This document shows, one piece after another, positions 44,017 through 56,131 of a DNA stretch of 64,000 nt (position 1 is its first letter; the number at the start of each line of letters is the position of its first letter). Source of the stretch: Smallanthus sonchifolius (taxonomy: Eukaryota; Streptophyta; Magnoliopsida; Asterales; Asteraceae); assembly GCA_023525975.1 (NCBI GenBank), contig CM042039.1, positions 16,460,501 to 16,524,500 of the forward strand. The letters are read 5' to 3'. The position numbers and the translations under genes were made by a program. The notes beneath the pieces were generated by a model. That model did not search any database and was not told the origin of the DNA. It saw nothing but the letters and a program-made list of their open reading frames with translations.

Positions 44017-46845
44017 TTACAACAAAGGATAGACGCATTCAACTGAACCGATGATGATGCTTGGTGGTTTCTTTACCTTCCATTGTTGAGTTGGTGGTTT
44101 TCCAGCTCTCTTTGTCTTTTCAGCAGCAGACGTTGTATCTGAGGATTTTAGATTATCAGCAGCAGATTTTGTTGCTGCTGATGGTTTTACTTGAGCAGCT
44201 GCAGACCTTGTTGCTGCTGAAGGCTTTCCTTTTGGTCGCTTGGGCTTTACTCGATCAGCAGCAGTTATTTTGGGTGCTGATGGCTTAGAAACAGATGTAT
44301 GCTTATCCTTCTTCACCTTATTGATAGGCTTTTGTATAACTGGGGTTGGAAGAAGAATCTGATTGAAAGGATTAGACTTAAAATTTGCAGCAAAGTGGTC
44401 TGATTTTCCACAGATGATGCAAGATTGTTGAGGTTTTGACAACTGTTCCCTTGGTGGAGAAAGAGATTTTCTGAATTGAGTTGCCTTAGCTTCAAAACTT
44501 CTTACCTGTTTGTTCTTCTTTGTTTTCTCAAAAGCATGTTGCTTGAGGTTTCTTTGCTGCTGAAGGTAGTAGAAGCAGGTGCTGGCAGTGTGGTTATATT
44601 TCCCACAGACAAAACATGATTTTTGCCAGTTTATCCCTTGAAAGATACACATACTCCTTTCTTTTAAAAAGGTCTTTGAAATTCCAAGGGTGAGCTTTGT
44701 TGTGCTCAAAGTAGCTTCTTCCAATTTCTTTTGAACATATGGAACCCTTTCTCCAGGCGCATGACATATGTCAAACACCTTCCTTGGCTGGACTGAAGAT
44801 GAGGACTGACCTTTTTCAGTATTTAGCTTCCTACCTTTTGGAGGATAGCTAATTTTGATTTGTTTGAATGGTGTAGGAACTGGTACTGAAATGGCTGGTA
44901 CTGGTGCTGAATGGATAATGGGGACTTCATCTTTAGTCAGAATGACTTTAGGGGTAGAGGGAGATGAAGTAGTGGATTTTTGTACCAAATATGAAGCTTC
45001 ACTTGTTTCAGTGAAGTCTGAGTAAGTTGAATCAGACTCTGATGAGGTAGTGCATTCTTGTACCAATGGTTCATCCTTAGAAGGATCAAGATTTCTGTTG
45101 GCCATATCAAGATTTGCCAGATTGAAGCTTGGTTCATGGATGGCAACGTAGTCAGCAGGAGGTGCAACGGCTTGATATTGTTCAGCATGATACCCCACAC
45201 CAGTTTTTACCTTATCATGAATTTGAGCATCCATTAGTCTTTGCAGCTTTTTGGATGCAAATTCATATTTGTCAATGTGAACTTTTTGTTCTGCCAATTC
45301 TGCTCTGGTAGCTTTTAATTTGACAAGAAGATCATCAATCTGAGTTTCAAGATTGGTTTGTTCATGTTTTAATGATGAAATCTCTTTCTTTAGGCAGTAA
45401 ATTTTTTCTTTGTAACTGTCTTCGACCTTTTTGAATTCAGATTTCATTTGATGAAACTCTTCATTTTGATCTATTAGGTTTTGATTATGCTTTCTATAGC
45501 CTAAAACCTTATCAATACAGGCTTGGGAACATAGATGTTCATATACCTGAGGCGGTATCTCAGTTGTGTCTGCCATAAGAGCTTGGTTGTTAGTAGGCAG
45601 ATCTTCATACTGGAAGCTCCAGTCAAAGTCAGATGTTCCAACAGCTGCACAAGCTGTAGTTTGAGCTGGAGGAGTAGCTTGTTGCTGTTGATGTCTTGGT
45701 TGGGCTTGGTGAGCTGCTGGGTTTGCCCTAGGTTCCTTGCATTCTCTAGCAAAATGATCCAGTTGGTTACAGTTGTAACATTTCAATTTACTTTTATCCA
45801 AGCCAACTCTGGTGTTGGAGCTGTTTCTTGGAATGGGTCTTCCGGTTCTAGAGTAGAACCTTTTTGCTCTTATAGAGAGCATGGCATACGAGTGCTGTAT
45901 ATCCATTTCTTCTAGATCATCTGGATGGAAGCACTCAAGATCCTCCTTTATAAAGTATATGTTGCTTGAGTTTTCAGAAACAAAAGCAGCAGTGGTTGAG
46001 GATTGAGAAGGAGCTTCAAGAAGAAATGGTGATGTGTTTGTTTTAGAGGTAGGAGTTTTAGGATGTGTGACTATGGGAGGATAGTAGTTGCTAGTACTAG
46101 GACCTGAGTGATCGGAGTGAAAAGAAGAAGAGGTGGTGGTGGATGTTGAAGCTGTTTGGTAACTTGAACTTCGTTCTTTTGCCTGAATCATCTCTAGCTC
46201 ATAAGTCTTTAGCATACCGAAGAGCTCAGTCATTTGGAGAGTCTTCAGATTCTCAGTTCTTCTAATGGACACCGTGTAAAGTGTCCATCAGCTAGGTAAA
46301 GACCTGATGAACCTTTTGAGAATATCCTCATTCTCCAGTTTCACCTTTGAGCACTGCAGCTCACCTACAAGATAAGTAAATCTGTTATATAAAACAGTTA
46401 GGGACTCACCTTCCTTCCAGACGAAGTTTTCGTACTGCTGCTTCAGGATGTCCCGTCTGTTTTCTTTGACTTCTTCTGAGCCATCAAACATCCTCTCAAG
46501 AGCCTCCCAGAGCTCTTTGGCTGCTTTGTAACTTCTGAAGTTATGAAAAAGTTCATTTGGAAGGCACATTTGGATAGCTCCTAGTGCCTTGAAGTCCACC
46601 TCCATCTTTTTTATATCCTCTTCCGATTACTTGGAGGGATCCTTTGGAACTGATGGTCCTCCAGAGTCAGCAGATGCCACCATGGGAATGTAGGGTCCAT
46701 CCCTGATGGATTTCCACATTCCGTACTCCTGATAGCAGAAAAAACTTTCCATGCGATTTTTCCACATGTCGTAGTCTTCTCCAGACACCAATCTTGGTGG
46801 TCGGTTGATGCTGTCGTTGTCTTCAAAACCATTGCTTTGTGCCAT
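44017..46845 (-). pseudogene. gag of B, three zinc knuckles
   Basis: ATG 46845 opens MAQSNGFEDNDSINRPP, then the copia gag core (GEDYDMWKNRMESFF, LPNELFHNFRSYKAAKELWE). Two in-frame stops, TAA near 46628 and TAG near 46287, are the only breaks. After the second, 751 codons are open. First knuckle CYNCNQLDHFAREC (about 45770) and second CFVCGKYNHTASTC (about 44610) are complete; the third, CIICGKSDHFAANF (about 44400), lacks the last Cys. A coiled coil lies around 45270-45500. The Ala/Ser-rich C-terminus is encoded by a copy of the CAGCAG palindrome array. Particle protein by homology. Confidence 0.85.
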
Positions 46846-46944
46846 TTTTGTTTCATGGTTTTGGGTGACTTGATCAAAGAGAGAGAGTTTAGAATAGAAC
46901 CAGAAGTGATTAAACAAGTGTTAGTTTGTTTAATCTGAGCCAAA

Positions 46945-46956
46945 GCTCTGATACCA
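46945..46956 (-). promoter_or_regulatory. Primer binding site of B (tRNA-iMet type)
   Basis: TGGTATCAGAGC on the minus strand, two bases inside the 5' LTR. Confidence 0.93.
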
Positions 46957-46958
46957 CT

Positions 46959-47658
46959 TGTTGGATCGTGAAATTACAAGATGGTTCTGTTCTTAGTTGA
47001 GATTGGCGGAAACAATAACAACTACACAAGTATAATCGAGTAAACAGAGTGAATACTAATAAGAGCACTGTTGTATTAAGCTTTGTGAATAAACGATTAC
47101 AAATGAAACTCAGTGAAGAAGCACACTTACAATGAAGTGTTTACACAGTATTTATACTAACTTAGAATCAGGACAGACCCTTGATTCTAAGTATCAGATC
47201 CAACACAGACCGTTGATCTGATGAAAATAGCTAACTATTACACATTTTTTCTATATCTAGTTAACTTTATTGAAGCGTCTTCTTTATGCATAATTGCTTG
47301 CATGTCTGGAGAAGATCATTGTCGTCCGTCATTGGTTGCACCATTGAGGTTCCTTCTGCTTTGAGTGTGTCAGTCGCTTTTGCAGAAGGTTGTCAGTGAC
47401 GCTTGGCATGGATAGTCAGCTGTAACGATTTGTCTTCAAGGAACACAGCTATCAGCAGCAAGAATGAGAATGATGTTGCTGATAAGCCTATCAGCAGCAA
47501 TAAGTGTTGAATGCTGCTGATAATCCTATCAACAGCAACATGTGTTGAATGCTGCTGATAAGCCTATCAGCAGCAACATGTGTTGAATGCTGCTGATAAG
47601 CCCATCAGCAGCATTTGTACTTAGAATAATTTAGAAGCAATCAGTCTTTGGTTCTACA
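46959..47658 (-). repeat. 5' LTR of B
   Basis: 700 bp, near-identical partner of 36207-36907. The palindrome array is at about 47450-47615. Confidence 0.95.
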
Positions 47659-47663
47659 AATTT

Positions 47664-48331
47664 CCTTATCATGGGCTAGCAGTTTGGTTACAAGTATCAT
47701 CATTCTACAATGGGTTGCATAATCAAGCTCGTCAGACACTCAACGCTACTGCAGGTGGTATTTTAGGAAACAAGAGACCACACAACCTAATTAAGGAAAT
47801 AGCTATGAATAGCTATCAATGGTACAATCCAAGGAATAGCAGAGGAGCCAGGCAAGGAGTTCACTTCGTCGATGCTGTCACATCACTTTCTGCTCAAGTA
47901 GATGCCCTTACCACCCGGCTAAACCAAATTAGCAAAGGCAAAGCAACCACTAAAACTAATGAAAAGGTAAAAAGCATCACCATTGATGCTGATCAGGTTG
48001 ACTTCATCGGAATGAATCGCCTGCAAAACAACCCCTATAGTAATACCTACAATCCTAGATGGAGAAATCACCCAAATTTCAGCTAGAAGGATAATAACAA
48101 CCAAGGACAATCTGTATTTGGGCAACAACAACAGTTTCAACAAAGACAATCTCAAAAATTCAATCAGAAAGACAACCAGGATGTCTCCCGAGTAATACTG
48201 AAACCAATCCAAAAGCCAATGTAAGTGCTATCACTCTTAGAAATAACAAGGTTTATCCAGAGCCACCAATGCTAGGAGAAGAGGTTCAATCGCTAAGAAG
48301 AAAAATATTCACTGGAGTACCACTTCGTCCT
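47664..48331 (+). pseudogene. gypsy G gag, C-terminal part
   Basis: Continues directly from 36206 once B and one AATTT are removed: PYHGLAVWLQVSSFYNGLH, then TLNATAGGILGNK and IKEIAMNSYQWYNPRN, which is the usual plant gypsy gag continuation. A Gln/Asn-rich tail follows TAG at about 48085. Homology stops at 48331, where a copia LTR begins. The pol of G is not in the window. Confidence 0.8.
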
Positions 48332-48914
48332 CTGTTGGGTATTATTTTGAGACTGATGCGGTCAATGTACGTCCCGAAAGCCTCATCGCACAGCGGATAT
48401 ACACGGACCTGTTCTGTGATTTGTGTGGGAACCAAGAAACGAGACAGAGAAACACGAACAAAGACAAAAGACAATAAAATGACACGTAACCCATAACATA
48501 GAAGTCATCCCGTATTACAGACTACATACCGAAGGAGCACACATATCTCATCTAAGCTCACGGTCCAGGGGTCGGGAGAGCTCGTCCTGACCCGGACACC
48601 TCTCGACCTTGTTCCAGAGTTCCACCTACAAATGAAGACAAGTCTTCTATTTATAGGGGAAGGAACATTACCTGCGTACTTGACAAGTACGCAAGGAAAA
48701 AGCCTTGCGTACTGACTAAGTGCGCAGGACCAAACTGGTGTGCAGGCTAAGTACTTAGGAACACCCTCCTGCGTACTAGCCACGTACACCGAATACATAG
48801 AATTTAATCTATAGTTACAAAAACATGCTTCTAGAAACTCCCTCTTAACTATAGCATCAAATTCTATCTATCACTAACACTGATAATCATCAGTTTACAA
48901 AGAATGTCCTAACA
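48332..48914 (-). repeat. 3' LTR of a third copia family (I)
   Basis: Plus-strand ends TGTTGGGTATT and GTCCTAACA give 583 bp with TG...CA. On the minus strand a purine tract (AGAGGGAGTC) lies just outside. A second reading ends the LTR at 48825, beside another purine tract (near 48835). Palindromes of the family A type (GCGTACTT/AAGTACGC) occur at 48670-48725. The partner LTR is outside the window or lost, so the ends are provisional. Confidence 0.65.
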
Positions 48915-50076
48915 GACTCCCTCTAAACTAATGACATCACTTGTCTTCTGGCGAGACTTGATCTTCTGGCATTCCACTTGAGATCTTAAAATCTTCAATC
49001 TTCAGTCTTCAGTTGCTGAGTGATACACACGACTCCCTCAAAACTGTAGCTTTCATTGTAGACCAAACCAAGTGCTTAAATAAGAACCAACTAACCCAAC
49101 ACAACTCATTGTAGTTCATCCTCTCAGCAGTAGCAACCTCCACCCTGACTTAGAAATATGAGTCTGACAATGTCTTCCTAAACAAGTAACAATAGTAGAA
49201 TAAGACAACTCCAAATCAGCTGGCATATGATAGAGAGTTTGAGTTTCCAATAACCTGCATCAAACTAATCAGCTCCCATAGGAATTCCAGTAAGATAAAC
49301 TTAAGTCTTCAACCAGATGTGTCCAACTCTATCATGTATCTTCACGAGTCAACAAAATTCTCGAAGATGTTCATTTCCAATATCCCCTTTCAGTTTAAGC
49401 TCCATCTGACTAGACCAGAAACAAGGGTATGTTTCCTATCCCATCGGCTAATGATAAAAGGTTCCATCTTCAACTAATAATCCAACGAATATCCAGCTTC
49501 ATCTTGAAAACACACCATAGAATCAAACACAAAATCATGCTCAGTAGTGATCACCTTATATCCAAAGCCCAACATTCTTCAATTAGATCTTCATTCCTGG
49601 TTCACACCTCCTAATCTGTATACGTTCACCACAGTGAAGTTCCATAACTAGGTTGTCTATCTGGATTCCGCCCAGATCCCAAATGAGAAATTCCATCATA
49701 ATTGAATCACATCAAATCTTGAACACATGCTTGACCAATGAGCACGAAAAATATAGTTTACATGAGAAATCATAGTTGAGATCCATGTTACATCAAAGAG
49801 GTATATATATAGGAAGTACCAACGGCTTTTCCACCACCTCTTTAATGTCTCATGAATACTAGATTTTATCCCCCTCATTTCTCTGTAAACTATGACCAGC
49901 TTCATCATCACTTCACTCAAATCCTCAAAAAGCACAACTAGCCAACTCCAGGATTTTATTCTTTTATTCCTTTGCAAAGATCCAAAACAGCAAATCCTTG
50001 GGTTCAAGTTGTTCCAGTATTCATCCCCTATTAAAGAAGTATCCCAGATACTCGTAGCCTATTAAAGAACTCCAGG
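48915..50076 (-). other. 3' internal region of I, no gene seen
   Basis: 1.16 kb without a supported ORF. Polypurine-like ACTCCCTC blocks (plus strand) occur at about 48837, 48916 and 49032, a row of tracts upstream of the LTR as known from Sireviruses. The right edge is an abrupt junction with RNase H of Q at 50076/50077. Confidence 0.5.
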
Positions 50077-53000
50077 AATGTTTCACCGGGTTAGTTGTGA
50101 TGGACATGGTGGCATTGTTGTCAATGAAAAGAGGAGTTCTAGTGAAATTCAAGGCATAGTCTCTCAATTGCTGCTGGATCCACAATATCTGAGAACAACA
50201 GCTCGCGACAGCAATGTACTCTGCTTCACAAGTTGAGACAGAAACCGTTGTATGCTTCTTACACTGCCAGGAGACCAGCTTGTCTCCTAAGAATTGACAT
50301 CCATCTGAGGTTGATTTTCTGTCAAGGTTACAACCGCCATAATCAGAATCAGTGTAGGCTTTGAAGTCAAACGGCTGCTGCTTGGAGTACCAAATACCTA
50401 AATGGGGTTTCCCTTTCAGGTAGCTGAAAATCCTCTATGCAGCTATCAGATGAGATTCCTTTGGTTGTGACTGAAACCTCGAGCACAAACAGACGACAAA
50501 CATTATACCGGGCCTTGAAGTTGTGAGATACATAAGAGATCCGATCATCCCATGGTACAATTTACAGTCTACATCCTTTCCATCTTTATCTGGTTGCAAA
50601 CCGTGATTGACTGGGATTGGTGTGCCATAAGTACTACAATCATTCATCTTGTATTTTGACAAAATGTCATATACATACTTAGTTTGATGTAGATAAATGC
50701 CATCCTCCCTTTGACTGACTTGCAGACCCAAGAAAAATGACAGTTCACCCATGTTGCTCATTTCAAACATGGACTTCATCACCCTTTCGAATTCCCTACA
50801 CATCTCTTCATTGGTAGACCCAAAGATAATGTCGTCGACATAGACTTGCACAAGTAGAATATCACCTCCTGCTCTCTGTATGAAGAGGGTCGAGTCAATT
50901 TGTCCATGATCGAAACCATTGGACAATAGATTTTTTAATAGAGTCTCATACCACGCTCTAGGTGCTTGATGAAGACCATAAAGTGCCGTATCCAACTTGT
51001 ACACTTTATCAATATTATGGGGATCTTCCAAACCTGGTGGTTGAGTGACATAGACCTATTCGTGAACTATCACATATAGGAAAGCACTCTTCATATCAAG
51101 TTGATAGACCTTGAAGCCGACAAAGGAGGCATAAGCCAGAAATAGTCGAATGGCCTCAAGTCTAGCAACTGGGGCATACACCTCAGTGTAATCCAAGCCC
51201 TCTTGTTGATAAAAACCCTGAACAACCAACCTTGCTTTATTATTCACTACAACATGTCGATCGTCCGTCTTGCATTTGAACCCCCATCTGGTTCCAATCG
51301 GATGCATACCCTTCGGAAGGTCAACTAAATCCCACACATGCAACTTTTGGAATTGAGACAGATCATCTTGTATCGCCTCTATCCAGCAGTTGTTAGTGAG
51401 AGCCTCTTTCACATTCTCCGGCTCCAATTGGGATACGAACGCAGCATGCAAACATGTTTCCATGATACCAGTGTCAAGTATCTCAGCAAACAAGCTGGTG
51501 TTCTCGGCAATGGTTCTGTGATGAGTTTGAACACCGGCATCAAGATCACCAATGATGTTATCAATTGGATGATTCTTATGCACTCTCGACTCTGGTACAT
51601 GCGGTTCCTGTATATTTGAATCAATATTTGTGCTTAACTCCCCCATATCATGTGTATCAGAAGAGGATTCGATGTTGATTGGATAAAATGGTGCTTCATT
51701 TCCTACATGAGTGTTAGGATCAACTGAAGTGTCATTTCCATCAACATGAGCCACCTTTTCGTTGTCACTTTCATGGGTTCCAGATGCAAATGCAACATTG
51801 GAATCAGGAACTTGAATAGGTACAATTGCTCGAGTTGAGAAATTGGATTCATCACCGCCACTAAAGAATTCTTACAGATTGGCGGCATCTTCGGCAGATA
51901 GATCAGGAAGGTTAAAAGATTTGAAGAGAGCATCAGAATCAAAACCCCAAGCTGGACCTGTTGGTTCTGGTGGAATACTGTGTTTACTGCAATCCACTTC
52001 TAACCATTCTTTGACTGAACGATTTCCTATATTGTACACTCTCTTACATGGTGAATTGGCAACATATCCTAAGAAAATGCCTTCCACTGCTTTTGAATGA
52101 AATTTGGATTTCCGATCCTTATACTGTAGCAATAAGGAACAGGGACTACCAAAAGGAACTAGGTAGTCAAGATTGGGAGGTCAATTTTTGATCAACTCAT
52201 AACAAGTTTTGTTGTGTCTCTTAACCACCAAAACTCTGTTCAAAACGTGACACGCTATGTTGACAGCTTCTGCCCAGAACGTAACAGGAAGCTTAGTGTC
52301 AGACAACATGGTCCTTGCAGTCTCAATCAGAGTTATGTTCTTCCTCTCCGCAACTCCATTCTGCTGTGGTGTATACGGTGCACTGAATTCGTGATAGATA
52401 CCCTTCTTGAGACAGAAAAGCTCCATCATGTTATTTTTGAACTACGTGACGTTGTCACTCCTTATTCTTCTAACCTTCAGTTTGCATAAAGTTTCCAAGC
52501 TCACAATCATGTATTGAAGAATTCCAGCAGTCTCATCCTTAGTACCTAAAAAATGCACCCAAGAAAAATGTGAGAAATCATCAGTTACAACTAGACAGTA
52601 TGACTTACCTCCAATACTCCTGATACTTATGGTTCTAAACAAATCCATGTGTTGGAGTTTCAAATGGGTATCAATGGAGTTTTGGAGCTTGGGCTTGTGA
52701 GATTTCCGGTGCTATTTGCCCTTTTTACACGACATACAGTCATTTGCAATGGAAAAAATCAACTTTGAAACCTCGGTTACCAAAACCGTTTCGGACAAGA
52801 TGATTCATTTTACGATAAGAAATGTGTCATAGTTTCCTATGCCACAAGATTGAGTCAAGCTATGTCTCTTTTGTAAGAAAACAAGTAGCAACTGATGAGG
52901 TGGTCGCCTCCATGCTCATATCGATTTGATAGGTGTCGTTCGTTCTTGGTGCTCGAATCAAAATCCAGTCTTTAAGAACCTCAAAACTAGGCTTGAGAAT

Positions 53001-53293
53001 CAAGCACTCAGACTTGTGAAACATAATCAACTACTCTTTGTCGCACATCTGAGAGACACTTAACAGGTTATGCTTCAGCTGCTCGCAGTAGTTGACATTG
53101 TCGAAGCTAATGCATCCATTCGTAACCACACCTTGACAAGTGATACTACCGCCCTTCTCTCCTGCAAAGGACACATAGCCGCCTCTGAATAGTTTAACAT
53201 CTTGAAGCAGTTCCATGTTTCCTGCCATGTCCCGGGAGCATCCACAATCCACATACCAACGGTTAGAGATAGTTCGCTTCGGATGTCCCTGCA
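50077..53293 (-). pseudogene. pol of Q (family A remnant)
   Basis: Minus strand, order as in P. The protease motif near 53230 reads DCGCSRDMAG in place of DSGCSRHMTG, so it is altered. Pre-integrase and integrase follow with frame changes and FRTISIRS in place of FGPISIRS (about 52640). NGVAERKN is kept near 52340. RT has QLDMKSAFLY (51090) and an intact YVDDIIFG (50830), with a TAG at about 51056. RNase H has AYTDSDYGGCN (50350), ending abruptly inside NPVKHS at 50077. The amber codon shared by N and P in LVVQGF is CAG here (51219). Not functional. Confidence 0.88.
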
Positions 53294-53944
53294 CGAGTCA
53301 CACGTAAATTAGTTAGTTTTGGAGACCCAAGCCATAGTGGTCTTGGGTCACCCATCTTTCTCAAAGTATACAACCTCAATTAATTTGCAATCATGACTGT
53401 CAAAAATGGGTGAATCATTAGAAGACTTAGGATCAGAAGATTGAGAACTTTTGGTTTTCTTGTTCCAGGATCTTTTCTTTTTCTTTACTAGAACATTAGG
53501 CTTGCATTAATCAACAACAGGTGAACTAGTAGAAGCTTCACCTGGTTGACTGCCCGCTAGTTGTTCCAGCTTTCTCAACCTTTTGTTCCTTCTTCTTCTT
53601 TGTGGCTTAGAAAGTTTCACCATAGACTTTTCACTAGATGGTGTACTACCCGAGGTAGATACACTGGGTTTAGCAGGTTGCTTCTCCCGTTTTGGAACAG
53701 ATGATTTAGCCTCAGACTTTGCCTTTGGCTTCACCATAGGTTTCACTAGTGGCTTCACCACATCTGATTTGGTTTTCACGGGTTGCTTCACTGATGGTGT
53801 CTTAGGGGAAGCGGCTTGTTGTGGAAACATTGGCCGTTTCCCTTGGTTCTTATCGGGGCAGTTCACCAGAATGTGACCGACCGTACCACAGTGAAAGCAT
53901 GTTCGCTTGTCTTTGTAAACCCTCTTATAAGGCTCTCTGCTTTT

Positions 53945-55884
53945 TGTAACATCTCAAAAATAAAAATGAGAAATAAAGATAACGGGTTCAAAGCGGGACG
54001 AATGGAATGAACGGAGAAAGGTGCGCGGGCCGGGGTTGGGCCGAGTTGGTGGGCTCGGTGGGCTCGGTGAGGGGAGGCTCCTCCCATAAATACCCCACAT
54101 GCACATACTTTATCTCATTTTGCAACTTCTAGAGAGAGAAAACCATAGAGAGAGAAAGTTCCAGAATCGCTCAAGATTATACCAGCTCGTGTCTCCAGTG
54201 CTCGTGAAGATAACCTCCTAATCAGAATCTCGATTCAGTTAACAACTCGAGCTAGATTTAAGATTTTAGCTTATGCTGGGTTTTCGGGTTTTGGGTAAAA
54301 ATGTAACGTTTTTACGAATGAAACTTGAAAATAAGCTTAGGTCTAGCATCTAGAAGGAAAACCGAACGTTTTGAGCAAAGAAAGTTGGGATATTGGCATG
54401 ATCAGATTCGCATGCAATAACTTCAGATTTTTAGGGAAGAAGACAGCCCGACAGGCGAACTTATCAAGTTCGCCTAGCAAGGTTGGGGCGAACTTACCAA
54501 GTTCGCTTGACAAGTTCGCTTATGGCATCAAGGGGCGAACTTGGTTATGTTCGCCTGGTAAGTTCGCTTGCTCAAGTTAAGCGAACTTGGGACAAGATCG
54601 CCTATATGTTCGCCTAGATTATGCGCAGCGAACATAGCCTTAAGTTCGCCTAGATCATACTGAGTAAAAGCGTCTAATCTAGATTAGGTCTGATGTATGT
54701 GTAATTTAACCAATTCAGATCATGTGTGACGCTCCTTGGACCGTTGTTAGGACAGAACTGAGACTAGATTATTAGGTAAGTTCTAGAAGCCCTCTTTTAA
54801 ATGTTTTCAACAATCTTTTTGGGCTGGTGTGCATACGTGATGATGTAACTGTTTTATAAAATGATGTTTACAAATGATATATGTGACGTTTTATGAAACG
54901 AGGTTTATGAACGATGTTTTGGAAAGAAAGGTTATGAAAGAAGTGTTTAAGAAATATTTTGCCAAAAGAAGTTTACAGAATGTTTACGAACGAATGAATG
55001 TTTATTAATAAAACGTACGAATACTTTAACTGAAGTTTTGAAGTAAAAGAAGTGAATGTTTACGAAAGTCACAAACGAACGAATCTGCCATTATTCCTTA
55101 GAGAATGAAGGTTATGGGTATGGTATGTATGTTATGGGCCTTTACCTTTTAGGGGCCTTTGTGGCTCGCCAACTGTTGTACAACTAGGGTGATGACGGTC
55201 ACCAATGGGATTATCGTGATCCTTGAAGTTGGTACGATTTACCTTACGGGGTAGTCATGCTTGAATTTTGGTACGTGTCATCCTTGTGATGCCGTGATTG
55301 AAGTTCGGTGTTGAATAGCCTAAGTGATGGGCCATAGGATTTCTCCTCCCGAAGGACAGTACGACGGTGATGGGCCAAGTGGTGGTGATCCTTAGATTAT
55401 TCCGCCAGTATGTGACGTTTGGATTTGACGGTTACGAGAAGGCGCAAATTCGATATGTTCATTGACTTATGGTTATGTTTTTATGTATGTTATGTTATTG
55501 CATGTTATTGTACGCTTTTATTGATGAAGTTAAATGATATGTTTTTTACAAATATTTGAAGTTAATGTTTTACGCAAAAGCTAGAACTCACCACCGTAGC
55601 TGACTTTTTAGTACACATTCAGGTTAAGGAAGGTTATGAGGATGGACGGTGATGCTTGGTTATCGATGAAGAGTTACCCGACTGCTTATGAGGACTGGCA
55701 TCCCGCTATGTTTGGACTATGCTTATATTATCTTTAGACAATGTTTACGCTTCCGTATGTTGAACAATGTTATGTTAAGTTTTAATGAAGTATTTGCCGC
55801 TGCGTTATTTTGATATTCAAGTTTAAGAACCGTTGTGAATGAGTAAATTTAACAAGTGAGGCCTCCCGGGTTTGGGGCCTTACA
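53945..55884 (+). mobile_element. Solo LTR D (Tekay-like gypsy)
   Basis: 1940 bp from TGTAACATCTC to GGGGCCTTACA, flanked by CTTTT at 53940-53944 and 55885-55889. Homologous to solo LTR C (for example 54345-54440 against 41560-41645, and the last 300 bp), so one family. The palindrome array at 54453-54655 is different from that of C. TATA-like CATAAATA near 54085. No genes. It splits the gag of Q. Confidence 0.93.
54453..54655. repeat. Palindrome array in solo LTR D
   Basis: Units of GCGAACTT, two to four bases, AAGTTCGC, in full and half copies and irregularly spaced (about 25-35 bp). It occupies the site where LTR C has ATCGAAACT palindromes. Confidence 0.9.
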
Positions 55885-56131
55885 CTTTTGGATGCAGATG
55901 ACTCAGCTTTAGGAGTACCAATAGTTGTTTGGTGAACATAACAAGGACCTTGTGCTTGACCTGATTTAGATTTATTACCCTGAGCATAAACTTTGTCCAT
56001 GTTTTTCTGAAACTTTTTACCCAAGTCATCAAGATCAGGGACTAGCTTTATGTTTTTGAAACCTCCATAAAGCATTAACTTGAGTTTATCATTTGATTCA
56101 ACGTTGTCAGGTTCAGTTAAAATACAATTAT

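Larger units (their letters stand above)
36207..47658 (-). mobile_element. B: Sirevirus-like element of a second family, gag plus accessory ORF, no pol
   Basis: LTRs at 36207-36907 and 46959-47658 are flanked by AATTT at 36202-36206 and 47659-47663. Minus-strand order: LTR, primer site, gag with three zinc knuckles (46845 to 44017), a 0.6 kb gap with palindromes, accessory ORF (43414 to 36941, split by solo LTR C), polypurine tract, LTR. No protease, integrase, RT or RNase H motif occurs anywhere, so it needs enzymes from another element. The LTRs differ at only about 15 places by eye, so it inserted fairly recently into the gag of gypsy G. Confidence 0.93.
53309..56131 (-). pseudogene. gag C-terminus of Q, split by solo LTR D
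   Basis: Minus strand from 56131: NCILTEPDNVESNDKLKLML, as in N at 16725, then on to AESSASKS at the insertion point. After solo LTR D (53945-55884) it resumes with the zinc knuckle CFHCGTVGHILVNC (about 53865-53906) and a Lys/Pro-rich tail, and ends at TAA 53309-53311. The gag N-terminal half, leader and 5' LTR are missing because of the junction with P at about 56131. Confidence 0.8.

Noticed and set aside
48505..48798. 97-codon minus-strand ORF in LTR I
   Set aside because: It lies within an LTR and crosses palindromes; the peptide shows the same LSQYAR/LVKYAG artefact as the other arrays.
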